Part shown: positions 1 through 11,939 of the stretch, piece after piece
Layout of the letters: every line of letters begins with the position of its first letter
How positions within the stretch are numbered: the first letter of the stretch is position 1
Source: Alisma plantago-aquatica
Lineage: Eukaryota > Streptophyta > Magnoliopsida > Alismatales > Alismataceae
Direction: 5' to 3'
Length of the DNA stretch: 64,000 nucleotides
NCBI GenBank assembly: GCA_963693085.1
Contig: OY856412.1
Coordinates: 344,363,457 to 344,427,456 of the forward strand
The notes under the pieces: generated by a model
Databases searched by the model: none
Told to the model about the DNA's origin: nothing
What the model saw: only the letters and a program-made list of their open reading frames with translations
Position numbers and translations under genes: made by a program

Positions 1-2093
1 TGATAATAAAGCCTTGGTCAAAGTTTATTAATTGTATCGATATTTCTAGATGGAGCTATTTAAGTATGAATATGATGAAATCATGTGCTTTGTGGTGCAC
101 ATGCAATAAGGTTAATACTCTTATGGCCAATGTTTCAATACAGTAGACTAAGATCAGATGATCTTCAATGACATGCACCCGAGACTTGGGGAAGCATGGA
201 TTCAGTATGTGGCCCTCTCTTAATCCATGGATGGCTAGAAGAGAACGAACCCCAATCATCTCGCCTTGCTATTATGTTGTTGAGTTGAAGTGAGTCGTTG
301 ATGGTCCATGTGAGCACGATCACTAATCGTGGGGTGAGAGGAGTGGGAGATAACCGATTGGTTATTTACTACTCCCCAAGATGAATTGTTTGACCCCCTT
401 AATAGTCGAGTGATTGTTGGTTCAGTTTGCATAGAGTGCGAGCCTTCCATCTCCCACAAGCATGCTCGCTACCACAGAGCCTCGCTCTAAGGATGGGCCT
501 TTAACCCCACCGCTGATCAACCTCATGGAGGTAGGGCTTCGGAGCCGCTAGCGTCGACCCAAGCAGCAATAGCCCAGGAAGCATGATGAGAGAGACCAAA
601 AAGGGGTCTCGATGGTGCCATTGGACCAGATGAAAGGAAGACCGGGCAAACATGGACTTCTCATGCCTCTCTTTCATGGTGTTCCCCTATTTCATTGCCG
701 CGACAGTATCAAGCGACGCACGCCTGCAAGGATGGAGATCTAGAGGCATTTGAGAGCAGGTAGTGGTGGTAGTGAGCCTATAGTGGTGGCTTGCCCGCAG
801 GCATCGTGTGATCTGAATACCTGCTAGCTGCCTCGTCCGCTAGATCAGACACTGGTAGCTGTGATCCACAACTCACGTGGGTGCAAATTTGGCCTTAGGA
901 GACGACATATCGCCTGTGAAACTGGCCGCTTGGGCAGGGCTCTATGTCGCAGAGGAAATAGAGGCCCTCGCGAGAACGGGGAAGGGGGAAAGGAAGACTT
1001 AGGCATGTGTGTCATTGGATCTGTGGATCCCACCCCCAGACTTGGTCCGGGTCACAACCAGGAGAAGTAGGCACACAGCCTAGGACACGTGGCGTCCATC
1101 TATTGGGCTAAAGAGGTAAAAAATATACATATCTTCAATAATCGTAGTACTTAGCTCGAACATCAGAAAAATACAAATTATATACCAAAATTCTCAGAAA
1201 AATGCATAGAACAAGATGGAATAATAATATCAGGCTTTTGTTGATTAAATATCAGCAATATCATGTAAGATGTGTAATGCTTGTTTAATGGATAATAAAT
1301 GTCAAACAATGGCTTAAAATCATGATAAAATGTTAGTACTCCATAATCATGCTTATAGTCCATCTGATGTCAGTAGTTATGATTTTGATGTACAAAATCA
1401 TGTAATTTTATTAATATGGTTAATTAGGGCTTTTAACCCTAAATAAAATGCAATAAATACATGTATGCTCAATAAATGATGAAACTTACATAATACCCTC
1501 ATATCAGTATCTGGAACTTCACTTTTAAATATGAGATCAACATGATACACATAATTCATGTTATATGATGATGTTTTCTCTAAATGAGATATACACCCTA
1601 ATATGCTTAATGTACATAATCTAGGGTTAATATGTGCACAACATGGATATGGAACCTAATGTTCAGATAATGAACCATAATCTAGAATATGACATCAGTA
1701 AGATAAACATAAGGCAAGAATACAAGTAATCATGAGAATATCATAATGAGATAAGCAAACCCTAATGAATACGATTAGGGTTAAGATGAGATGTAAGATG
1801 ATGTGAACATGATGATGGTACATGATCTTGTCTTGATCAGGGTTTTACCAAAGATATAGATGACATCAAGAATATATGGTTTAGATTATCTCTTCATCAA
1901 GGTATGCCATTACCTCTCACTTGGCTTATTATACATTATGCTTGTGTTATATGGTAGTAAATACTTGGCATATGGTATTGATTGAAATGATTGTCTTGTA
2001 TGATAATTTGCTTGAATTTCCATACTTATTACTATATGTATACCTTGAACACCTGCAAACATAATATAGATGTTCCATCATAAGATAGCTCAT

Positions 2094-2200
2094 AAACCAC
2101 TTGGTGGTAGAGCTCATGCATAATGATCACAAACCACTTGGTGGTAGATCATATGATGTTTGTATAATAATCACAAACCACTTGGTGGTAAATCATAAGG
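2094..2200 (+). repeat. Three copies of a ccacttggtgg motif in LTR
   Basis: The motif aaaccacttggtggta occurs three times at about 37-44 bp spacing (2094, 2131, 2175), each followed by a variant of gatcat. The core is palindromic (ccac-ttg-gtgg). The same trio is present in the other LTR at 29520-29620. It lies upstream of the TATA-like box, where U3 enhancer repeats commonly sit. A regulatory role is inference. Confidence 0.6.
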
Positions 2201-2373
2201 CCTGAAGACATCAAAGCCTTGGTGGAAGACGCACGAGATATATGATGGAAATGTGCTTAAAATATGTGTTCTCTTTCGCTAATGTATATCTTTATGCAAG
2301 TATATGCTTTTCTTATATTCTTTTGTTCATGCCAATTATTAGTTTTATCTTATTACCAAGATATGATGAGAGA

Positions 2374-2383
2374 TATATAAAAG
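2374..2383 (+). promoter_or_regulatory. TATA-like box of LARD LTR
   Basis: The sequence is tatataaaag. The matching site in the 3' LTR is tatataaatg at 29801-29810. It is conserved in both LTRs and lies about 390 bp before the LTR end, a plausible U3/R promoter position. The transcription start was not determined. Confidence 0.5.
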
Positions 2384-2774
2384 ACACATAGGCGATACAA
2401 TATTCTTGAATATTGTGTTGATGTGTACCACATGTAATCTTTTGTTTAGATTGTGGTTATGCTCTTGAAGATCCAAGAGAGTGAGAGTTGTGTAGTGAGC
2501 TGATGTACAAGTGAACCCGTTGTCTTAAGATCAAATGTAATATCAAATGTTGAAACAATTCATGTTTTAATTATATGTTTAATGGTGAATATGTATGTAT
2601 GGTTTTACTATTGTTCATGTACATGTGTTATTGATTGTTTCCTTCTGACTCCCTTGATTTTCTCTTTCTTAGCCTAATATGTGATGTTTAAATTGGGATT
2701 CTCATTGAGGTGAGGGTCTCAATTTGGATGTCACACATCAGATTAAGTTTTAGAAAATATGGGGACGTCATAGG

Positions 2775-2786
2775 TGGTATCAGAGC
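2775..2786 (+). other. Primer-binding site (tRNA-iMet)
   Basis: The sequence tggtatcagagc lies 4 bases after the LTR end and is complementary to the 3' end of plant initiator-methionine tRNA, the usual primer of Tekay/Del gypsy and of copia elements. Confidence 0.85.
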
Positions 2787-5043
2787 ATGAACAATAGCAA
2801 AGCCTGACATTTGCTCATTATGTAACTCAAACTAAAGAACCTTGAACTTATTAATCTTTAGGGTTAGATTAGTCATCTTTTAGAGACTAGATCTGACCTA
2901 GCCTCTAGGTTAGCACCTAGATGTCCGAGAACTAGGTCTAGGCTGGTGCTTGTTGTATAGCAGGTCCTTAGATGTCGTTCTTTCCTTATAATGCAGCGGT
3001 ATGGGACATTGCATTATTTGGAAATGACATACATCATAGGAAGAGAAACCTTTGACATATGATGCATCTATGTTTTGGGTATCTACACCTGTCTACACCA
3101 TGTTCTCACCCCTTTCACTAGTTTTCATGGAACTGTACTCTCTACTATGTATGGGACACTCATTTTCAGGATTTGATTTTTGATTCCAATCAGATCGAAC
3201 CTTGGTAGTTTTATCTGACGCATGTTTTATCATAGATAAACTATATAATATTTTAGTATGCATATGTATTACAAAAATGTGTCCCCACGCATGTACGAGT
3301 AGGAGGTGATCATGCAACCTAAGTCAAAGTGAAGGACATTAGTCTAGAAGAGAGAGTAGTTCTAGATTAGATGTCTAGAGCCTTTCGATATATATGATAG
3401 ATGGAATAGATGATATATGTTTTGATGATATGATGTAAGTCTTACATAGATGACATAAGATGGTTATGATGATCTATGTTTGTCTTTGAGGACTTAAGTT
3501 CTGTTTTGAGGTTTTGAGATAAGTTTTGATGACACAACTAAATAGGCTTTTATGAGATAAGATATATTGAGTTAAGACAGGGTTGTGAGTCAACAAGAGC
3601 CTCAATCTCTTTTATGAAGGAGGACCTCTAGTGTTGGAACCAATTTTAGAGTTAACTCCATAGAGAGTGAGACCCATTGCGAGAAGGTTAGAGAACCTAA
3701 ACTCCAATCTGAGAATTATGAGATATGTGATATGATATGTCCTAAACTAGACTACTACTGAGTGATTGAGATGAGTTGCTTTATGTATGATTCCTATAGT
3801 CTTGTTGTTCCCTAGATGTCCTTGGGAAGACCAAACCCTAGAGTCAGAGAGAGGCTGGTAATATGTGCATATGTGAGTATGTATATGAGTGCCTGCCATC
3901 TGGTGGGGGGAGAGAGCCCAAGACCTTGGAAGAGGTAGCTATGTTATTTTATGTGAAGCCTCATGCTTGGGTTGGTGGTTTCCCACATAGTAATCTAGTG
4001 GTGTATATAAGATCGTGTTGATTAAGGATAACTCATGGGTAGAGACCAATGGAAAGAGTAGCATGTTTTGTTTTGTGCTTATGTGGCTCGATCTTGTAAA
4101 GAAATTGCTAGTTCCAATGAGGTAATCCAATGACCCTAGACTAAGAGAGGAAACATAAAGTTTTTATATGAGATACTCATAGAGTTGAGTTAGCTCAGAG
4201 AGACTAAGCATGGCACTACCCTCATGGTTTGGGTTAGAGGAACCTCTTTTGGTCTAGAAAAAGTTTTGATATTTGTTTGATTAGACACTCCCATAAGTTT
4301 GTTTAGCACAACTGTGATATAATATGTAAGCATGTAATATGATCTAGAGATGTGATATATAGACATGATGTGATGGAAACCTTGACATTTTTTAATAAAT
4401 ATTGATGCATAAATGGTTAACCACATACATGAATAATGATGATATTGTGATATAATTAGTTAATCTTGCGATGAAAACCTTAGTAAATGTGACAATTTGT
4501 AATGAGCAATGAAATAAGATCATATTAGAGATACATGTTACACAAGGTGTTAATCTTAGTGCTTAATAAAGATGAAAAAGGTAATTTGAAAGTTCGCACA
4601 ACATAACATTTATGACACCTTGGTATGATCTAGATGGATAATGTGAGTTAATGATAGATAACTCCCTCCTAAAAGACATGTTAATGTTGAACATGTTCTA
4701 ACAATTATCTCAATAAAATGTTGATGACACCTTGATGTATGGGTTAACTTGGGTTAACTCCTTGGGAACATGGTAATATGATGTTGAATAATAACGCCTG
4801 AGTTAAGATGAGGATGCAATCCTAATATATGAGATATGGAATGACATAACCTAAGCTTCTAAACCTTGAGTTCAACCTTGAATGGAGTGTTTGTGCACCC
4901 GAGATGGTTGTAAACCTCCTAATAGTGCTTTGGATACCTGGTTCTAGGTAACCTTTGTGGATATGTTACACATAGAATAGTGCCCACATGTGGATGACGG
5001 CAAGATAAGGTTTTCCCTAGAAGTATGAGTATGGTTTACTTTC

Positions 5044-5134
5044 AAGGACGAAAGTTCTTTTAAGATGTATATGATGTGAAAGACTGGATTTTGGCTTAAT
5101 TTTGAGGATGAAATTTGTTTTAAGGTGTGTAGGA
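5044..5134 (+). other. Polypurine tract region with an upstream duplicate
   Basis: Just before the 3' LTR, gaggatgaaattt (5104) and aaggtgtgtaggatg (5122-5136) follow the usual Del/Tekay end-of-pol and polypurine layout. A diverged copy of the same block (aaggacgaaagttc at 5044, then taagatgtatatgatgtga up to 5079) lies about 60 bp upstream. The downstream copy adjoins the LTR and is taken as the working tract. Confidence 0.6.
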
Positions 5135-6999
5135 TGTGATGGAGTGGACTTTTGGAATCTGTAAATGTCCAATGACATATTGGAATTCATATGTTGACTT
5201 ATCTTGAGAACTCCAAGTACTTAGATAAAATATGGATGATTAGTTGTGTTAACACTAAGATTAAGATCCCTAAGTTGTTTCCCTTTTGGATTAAGTTGTT
5301 TATTGGTCAAGTAGTGGAAACTTGGGATTGAGATTTTATGGGATATAGCTTGGATGATAATAAAGCCTTGGTTAAAGTTTATTAATCATATCAATATTTC
5401 TAGATGGAGCTATTTAGGTATGAATATGATGAAATCATGTGCTTTGTGGTGCACATGTAATAAGGTTAATACTCTTACGGACAATGTTTCAATATAGTAG
5501 ACTAAGATCAGATAATCTTCAGTGACATGCACCCTAGACTTGGCGAGGCACATATTCAGTATGTGACCCTCTCTTAATCCTTGGATGGCTTGAAGGGAAC
5601 GAACCCCAATCATCTCGCTTTTCTATTATGTTGTTGAGTTGAAGTGAGTGGTTAATGGTCCATGCGAGCACGATCACTAAATGTGGGGTGAGAGGAGCGG
5701 GAGATAACTGACTAGTTGTTTACTACTCCCCAAGATGAACTATTTGACCCCCCCTGAATAGTCGAGTGACTTTTGGTTCAGTTTGCACAGAGTGGAAGCC
5801 CTCCATCTCCCACAAGCATGCTTGCTAGAACAGAGCTTCACTTTGAGGATGGGTCTTTCATCTCGCCGTCGATAGTGGCTTGCAAACTGCAAACTCCACC
5901 ACTGATTGGCCTAATGAAGGTAGGGCTACAGAGTCGCTAGCGTTGACCCAAGAAACGATAGCCCATTAATCATGATGAGAGAGACCAAAAAGGGGTCTCA
6001 ATGGTGGCGTTGGACCAGATGAAAGGAAGACCGGGTGAACAAGGACTTCTCATGCCTGTCTATCATGGTGTGCCCATGTTTCTTTGCCGCGACAGCCGCA
6101 AGCAACACATGCCTGCAAGGATGGAGATCTAGAGGCATTTGAGAGCAGGCAGTGACGTTAGCGAGCCTATAATGGCAGCTTGCCCACATGCATCGTGTGA
6201 TCTGAAGACCTGCTAGATGCCTCGTCTGCCAGAGCAGACACTGGTACCTGAGATCCACAACTCATGTGGGTGCAGATCTGGCCTTGGGAGATGAAACATT
6301 GCCTGTGAAATCGACCGCTTGGGTGGGGCTCTGTTTCACAGAGGAAACAGAGGCCCTCGCAAGAATGAGAAAGGGGGAAAGGATGACTCAAGCACGCGGG
6401 TCGTTGGATCTATGGATCCCACCCCCAGACCAAGTCCGCGTCGCAACCAAGAGAAGGAGGTGCACAACCCAGGACACGTGGTGCCCATCTATTGGGCCAT
6501 AGGGGTAATAAGTATACAGATCTTCAATAATTATAATAATTAGCTTAAACATCAGAAAGATACATATAATATACAAAAATTCTCAGAAAAATGCATAGAA
6601 CAAGATGGAACAATAATATCAGGCTTTTGATGATTAATTATCAGCAATATCATGTAAGATGTGTAATGATTGTTTAATGGATAATAAATATCAAACAATG
6701 TCCTAAAATCATGATAAAATGTTATTCCTCCATTATCATGCTTATAATCCATCTGTTGTCAATAGTTATGATGTTGATGCATGAAATCATGTAATTTTAT
6801 TTATATGGCTAATGAGGGCTTTTAACCCTAAATAAAATGCAATAAATATATCTATGTTCAATAAATGATAAAATTTACATAATACCCTAATACCAGTAAT
6901 TGGAACTTCATGTTTAAATATGAGATCAAGATGATACACATAATTCATGTCATATGATGATGTTTGCTCTAAATGTGACACAAAATGGATATGGAACCT
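5135..6999 (+). repeat. 3' LTR of LARD-like element, left part
   Basis: The region is homologous to 1-1655. It begins at about 5135 (tgtgatgg) after the polypurine tract. The exact first base is uncertain because the matching end of the 5' LTR is outside the window. The copy stops at aacct (6995-6999), where the Athila element is inserted, and resumes at 29080. Confidence 0.85.
6995..6999. other. Target-site duplication of Athila insertion (left)
   Basis: aacct here is repeated at 29080-29084. The element between starts tgacgtgg and ends gttcatca (TG...CA). Removing it joins ggaacct to aatgttc, exactly as in the intact LTR at 1651-1664. Confidence 0.93.
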
Positions 7000-7383
7000 T
7001 GACGTGGTATTTTTGAACGCACTAACAAACTCACTCGGGGCCAAAATCCCTGAGCTTTTACCAAAACCAAAGTGCAATAATACCACCCACAAGCGGACCA
7101 ATCTTATCGCAGTATAGTTAAGGATCGAACCCAAAGGACAACTTTTTAAGAATCCTTGTTAGTTAAATCTAGCTCAAGTAAAACTAATATTTAGAATGAT
7201 TGGTTGATTTGAGGTTACTTAAACTAATTGCAAGTAAAAGGTGAAATAAAGTTGGGGTTTAGATCAATGATATGGAATCACTGGGATGGTATTGGGTTTC
7301 ACCACCGCTACACACGCAAACATATTCAATCGTGAACAATGCAGGCAAGATATAACAATCCAAGTAGAGTTGCTGCAAAACCT

Positions 7384-7800
7384 CCCATACAGGCGTTAGG
7401 TTCGCATAAGCATCACCTTAGGCATCAGATGTCTCGTCACCATCCGGGTCACTTACTTACGACTCTGAAGATATAGAAATCCAACGAAGGTTGTGGGCCC
7501 CCTATACAGGCGTTAGGCACAAAGAAGCGTCACCGAAGGCTAGATGGCTCGTCCCCTCACAGATCATACACTTACAACCTTGATGGAATCCCATCCTATT
7601 TCTAGTTTGGGAGTCAGCCGCATTAACCGATAAGCAAGCAGGCGGTTAATATACGAGCAAACATCGATGATTAACAAGAAGATACAAAATCCAACTAAGG
7701 TTGTGAACCCCCTATACAGGCGTTAGGCGCACAGAAACGTCATCGAAGGCTAGGTGGCTCGTCCCCTCGCGGATCATACACTTACGACCTCAAGGAATCC
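7384..7800. repeat. Sub-repeats inside Athila LTR
   Basis: Three related blocks of about 90 bp begin near 7384, 7499 and 7708. Each contains acaggcgttagg and then a gctcgtc / cacttac stretch. The second and third are closest to each other. The same blocks recur in the other LTR at about 16776-17190. Function is unknown. Confidence 0.65.
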
Positions 7801-8358
7801 TTTCAGAAGTTCTCATCAAGGAGTCAAACTTGTTAAACGACATCCAATCCTATATATAGATGTTCTCGCAACATAGGAAGAACAAAGATGAAAGCAGGCA
7901 ATTAATCAAACTACGAACATAACGGTTAATGACAAAATGAAGAGTTATATACATTTCCATGGAGAGTTTAACAAAAGAACATGGTTTGCATGGGCAGCGG
8001 GGCTCGTCCCCGCACCCCAACGAAATGGTACTACTCGCTCATGATGTGAGAGAAAAGAAGAATGAGAAAGAGAGAGAAATCCACCATGAACTCGGTGTAG
8101 AAGGTAGTCGCAGCTCGGTGAATAACATACATCCTCCTATGTCGGGTCGGAGCAGATCTGGACGCAAACGGGAGCTGCCAAGACAGACCGGACAGTATCC
8201 CTTTCTCCGTCTTCCTTCTCTCCTCAGCCTCCTTGGTTGCAACACGGACAGTAGGTGGAATGGAACTGGCATAAACTGGACAAGATTTGGATCGGAACTG
8301 TGTTCGGGCAGCCTGGCGGCATCCGGATCCGATGCCCCAAATGAGGACCCTTGGGGTC

Positions 8359-8368
8359 CTATTTATAG
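8359..8368 (-). promoter_or_regulatory. TATA box of Athila 3' LTR
   Basis: Read on the minus strand, the sequence is ctataaatag. The same box is at 28286-28295 in the 5' LTR, the copy that would have driven the element's transcript toward 16391 before the CACTA element landed in between. Confidence 0.55.
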
Positions 8369-8580
8369 GCACAGATCTGTCCCAAACGGTCTTGGTGTTG
8401 GTTTCTAAATATCTCATGCAAACGGTTTGATTCACCATTCAGTCTCAATGTTGGCAGCAGCGAATCGGTTTGGAAAATATCTCATCTAAACGGTCTTCTA
8501 TTCAGCCACTCAAACGGTCTTCGCATGAATAAGTAGCAAAGGGTCTTGGGTGCGCAGCATTCGGTCTTTGCAATCACAGC

Positions 8581-8840
8581 AAATAGTCTTGAAACCGCAT
8601 GGACTCAAACGGTCTTGAGACTGCATGGGCTCAAACGGTCTTGAGACCGCATGGGATCAAACGGTCTTGAGACCGCATGGACTCAAACGGTCTTGAGACT
8701 GCATGGGCTCAAACGGTCTTGAGACCGCTTGGTCTCAAATGGTCTTGAGACCACATGGGATCAAACGGTCTTGGGACCGCATGGGCTCAAACGGTCTTGG
8801 GACCGCATGGGCTCAAACAGTCTTGGGACTGCATGGGCTC
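8581..8840. repeat. 26-bp minisatellite, about 10 units, Athila 3' LTR
   Basis: Contiguous units of about 26 bp have a core of cggtcttgagaccg, a perfect 5-bp inverted repeat around ttga, followed by catgggctcaaa. Variants replace tgag with tggg. There are no spacers. The array is located in the U3 part of the LTR, upstream of the TATA box in minus-strand orientation. Confidence 0.85.
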
Positions 8841-9069
8841 AAATAGCTTAGTTATATTTCTTGATGGGAGCCAGATGAAGTTGGACCATGACTACTTGTT
8901 CAGTTTTGTCGAAACCTGCATTAAATGAACAATATTTAGTTAAAACCTTGATAATCAAATCAGCTAAGTAGTTTTACACATTATGATTCATATTGAGTGA
9001 AATAGTATGAATAGAGTTGCATTGGTCCCAAAGTGATAATTGAATTTCATGATGAATATACGTTCATCA

Positions 9070-10566
9070 AAATACCCCGAACTTAAACGTTTCTCGTGCT
9101 CGAGTAACACAAAATCTGAAACAGTTGCCAAATGAATACCTTAAATTCGTGTGATTGCTTCATCTTCACATCACGAATGTTTTCTTTCTGCTGAGTATGA
9201 CTCAGTATCTCAACCTCCTGAGACCACTGAACACATCTTACCATATCTTCGTTCCTGAGTTCGTTTTATAATATCACTTCCTCCTCACTTTTTCCAACAA
9301 CAAGAATATCAAAGAGTTTTGTAAGAGTTCAAAGATACCCGCCGAACAAAAAGTGTGCATCTAATCTGACACTGGTGTTTTTCAGGATAGTGGGGGCATG
9401 CATTGTGCTATTAGGTAGAAAAATGAGTGAAAGGTGGTATGTGAAGAAGAAGTAAATCTCTCCTCTATTCGACTCAAGATTTTTATTTGCTTTGCAATTT
9501 CATTTATTGCATTATTTTTGTGCGAATCTCTCCTCTATTCGAATCAAGATTGCATTTCTTTTTGTGTACACTTTGGCATCTTTTGTTTGCAAATCTCTCC
9601 TCTATTCGACTCGAGATTGCATTTTTGGTGGTACGCCCCTATTTATTTGCGAGGGGTATGGAAGAAGTGGATAAAGAGGGAAGTGGCGTGCCACCCCGAA
9701 CTTAGGGTTTGGCACATATTCAGCTATTTTTGTTTCTTTTTTATGAATGGAAAGATATGAAGATGATAGAAGAGGTGTAGAAGATTGTTCAGATCATAAT
9801 GCAACTTGATTTACAATTCACTATACCGGGTTGTTCTCTTTATCATACTTTGTTCAAATAGTGACTTGATGAGGATCCGGTGGAGATTCCATGTTATTGT
9901 TCCACTAGTCGTTTAGGAAGCACAACGTGTTTGATCCCTATCAATTTGACAGACACTTATCATCTTTGCAAAAAGTATCATGAGGTTAGGAATCATAAGC
10001 TTCACAGGATGATTTCAATCAGAAGGCTTATTTCAGAGAGTGATCCTTTTGAGGGTTTACTTTGAATAAGCAAGATATAATGATTGAAAATGCATAGCAA
10101 TTTAGTTCATGACTATTAATGAAACTAGGGAGTGTCAAAAATTCATCAAGTATCTGTCCAATTTCTTTGAAAATCATTATAAATTTTGAAAATTTTATCA
10201 AGAAAGTGATAGTGAAAAGGATGGGTGTAGGTGGAAAGTGAGGTACGTACCACCCACCCTCCACCCTGAACTTAGAGATTTGCTCATACCGAGCAAACCC
10301 TAAATCCAAGATGGAGGGGAAAAATCATGCCAGAATGACCACCAGACGTGGTTGCGTTCCGATCAGCGCGCATCCTCATATCTGAAAAACTCAAAGGTGA
10401 AGGGCAATTAGATTTTTAAAATAGCATCTTGCGATGCGAATTTTAAAAATTGACTAGAATGTAAAAACAAAATTTTGAAAAGAAAATTAAAACAAATTTA
10501 TTGATAGGATTGCCTCCCGACAAGCGCCTTTGTTTTACGTCGATAGATCGATTGAATTCTTTAGCT
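9070..10566 (-). other. Athila 3' untranslated region with a 3-copy repeat
   Basis: This lies between the end of integrase and the 3' LTR. In minus orientation, just past the pol stop, the sequence gggaggcaat at about 10510-10520 resembles the region after pol in other Athila elements. A tandem repeat of about 68 bp occurs three times (9455, 9525, 9592), each unit starting aatctctcctctattcga. The bases next to the LTR (9070-9090, minus strand ttcggggtattt) are the likely polypurine tract. No env-like ORF is convincing; the longest minus-strand ORF (10028-10309, 93 codons) has no recognised similarity. Confidence 0.6.
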
Positions 10567-11939
10567 TCACGGTGGATCTTTTGGATTGGTGAGTTCAAAC
10601 ATCGCTTTAGTGCCTATGTCAGTTGAGATGAAATATCTCTTTAAGCGGTGACCATTTGTTACAAATTCACTTGACTTTTCATTCCATAATGAGAAGGCAC
10701 CATGTGGAGAGATGCTCTCTACGATGTATGGTCCAGACCAGCGTGAGCGGAGTTTTCCTGGGAATAACTTTAATCTTGAGTTGAATACCAGAACTTGGTC
10801 TCCCACTTGTATGTCTTTTCTTTTCAGATGTCCATCATGCCAAAGTTTTGTACGTTCTTTGTAGATTCGTGCATTCTCATAAGCTGTCATCCTGAGTTCA
10901 TCCAGCTCTTGGAGTTGTAGTTACCTGGCCTGGCCTGCTTCTTTCATATCAAAGTTCAATTGTTTAATTGTACACCATGCCTTATGTTCCAGTTCGACTA
11001 GTAGGTATCTATCCTTTCCATATATTAATCGAAAAGGTGTAGTCCCAAGGGGAGTTTTATAAACAGTACGATAGGCCCATAAGGTGTCGTTGATATTTGT
11101 TGACCAGTCCTTTCGATTGCGTCCAATAATTTTTTCTAGAATAGCCTTTAGTTGACGGTTAAAGACCTCTACCTGTCCACTTGTTTGTGGATGGTAAGGT
11201 GAGGCTACCTTATGTGTTACACCGTATTTCCTCAAAAAAGCTTCAAAGCTTCTTTCAAGGAAGAGGGACCCTCCGTCAGATATCACGGTTCATGGTATTC
11301 CAAAATGGGGGAAAATAATATCTCTGAATAATTTGATGATGGGTTTGGAATTACTAGTGATGGTTGGTATAGATTCAACCCATTTTGAGACATCGTCCAC
11401 CGCCACTAGGATGTATGAAAATCCATGAAAAGATGGGAATGGACCCATGTAGTCCACCCCCCAAACATCGAATATCTCTACTTCTTTCCATCGATTCAGT
11501 GGCATCTCATCTCTCTTTGTTATATTACCTGTTCGTTGACATTTGTCACATGATAGGACAAAAACGTAAGAGTCTTTGGATATGGTTGGCTAGAAGAATC
11601 CACATTGCAAAACCTTTAAAGCAATCTTTTTAGAGCTCATATGTCCTCCCACAGGTCCTGAGTGACATTGTTCTAAAATAGATTGAGCTTCTTCTTCAGC
11701 GATACAACGTCTATACAAACCATCAGCGCATAGTGTAAAAAGATATGGTTCATCCCAGTGATATTGCTTCACATCATGCATGAACTTCTTCAGTGCATTC
11801 CCGGTGCATTGGGGATGGATGACCCCAGCAACAAGGTAGTTTATAAAATCTGAGTACCATGGTACAACTTCTGGGACCCTCATTAGTTGATCATCTGGCT
11901 GGGAATCATTTATCAGAATCTTCTCAGTATCCAGAGTGT
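10567..11939 (-). pseudogene. Athila integrase domain of gag-pol (decayed)
   Basis: The domain would insert the cDNA into the genome. Visible in one frame are the HHCC zinc-finger parts (histidines of CHSGPVGGH, then SCDKCQRTG near 11550), the first catalytic Asp in GVDYMGPF (about 11455), the second in ISDGGS (about 11280) and the catalytic Glu in SGQVEVFNRQLK (about 11165). The C-terminal stretch FPGKLRSRWSGP (about 10745) is highly typical of Athila. In-frame stops occur at 11592 (TAG), 11292 (TGA) and 10923 (TAA), counted at the first base of each codon. The 11592 stop sits where a Trp is usual and the 11292 stop where an Arg is usual; both fit C-to-T change. The frame closes with TGA at 10567-10569. 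There are no frameshifts relative to the upstream domains. Confidence 0.88.

Larger units (their letters stand above)
1..2770 (+). repeat. 5' LTR of LARD-like gypsy element (left end outside window)
   Basis: Base 1 aligns with base 5355, and the similarity runs through both copies (1-1655 with 5355-6999, then 1655-2770 with 29080-30249). This is therefore a long terminal repeat of about 3 kb lacking roughly its first 220 bp. It ends in ggggacgtca at 2761-2770, directly before an initiator-Met primer-binding site. The two LTRs differ at many sites (about 90% alike by eye), so the insertion is old. Part of it (about 850-1090) is richer in GC than the AT-rich remainder. No coding sequence is supported; short ORFs here are not constrained. 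Confidence 0.85.
2771..5134 (+). mobile_element. Internal region of LARD-like element, no intact ORF
   Basis: About 2.36 kb lies between the two LTRs, and no ORF exceeds 80 codons. A stretch near 3590-3870 resembles the decayed gag region of the Tekay-like element at about 58600-58830; both contain phrases such as gaggacctc, tagagttaa and agagagaggctg-like text. This suggests a shrunken, non-autonomous Del/Tekay derivative. A full gypsy internal region is about 5 kb or more, so protease, reverse transcriptase and integrase are absent or unrecognisable. The element would have needed proteins supplied in trans. The large-retrotransposon-derivative class is an inference from structure. Confidence 0.7.
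7000..9069 (-). repeat. Athila 3' LTR (complete copy)
   Basis: The 2070-bp copy runs from tgacgtgg (7000) to gttcatca (9069) and matches 16391-17211 plus 27745-29079. It includes internal sub-repeats (7384-7800), a minus-strand TATA box (8359-8368) and a 26-bp minisatellite (8581-8840). It is about 86 bp shorter than the other LTR, mainly because of fewer minisatellite units. Confidence 0.92.

Noticed and set aside
56..259. 67-codon minus-strand ORF conserved at 5410-5613
   Set aside because: Both copies lie at the same place in the two LTRs, so conservation follows from the repeat. It shows no domain and no coding signature.
2775..2786. Possible tRNA-related gene at primer sites (also 34891, 57610)
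   Set aside because: Only the short primer-complementary stretch is present, with no cloverleaf sequence. They are retrotransposon primer-binding sites.
8581..8840. CRISPR-like appearance of the 26-bp units
   Set aside because: The units are contiguous without spacers, vary in sequence and lie in a plant LTR.
10028..10309. 93-codon minus-strand ORF as an Athila env-like gene
   Set aside because: It is far shorter than env-like ORFs and shows no clear signal peptide or transmembrane pattern or family similarity.
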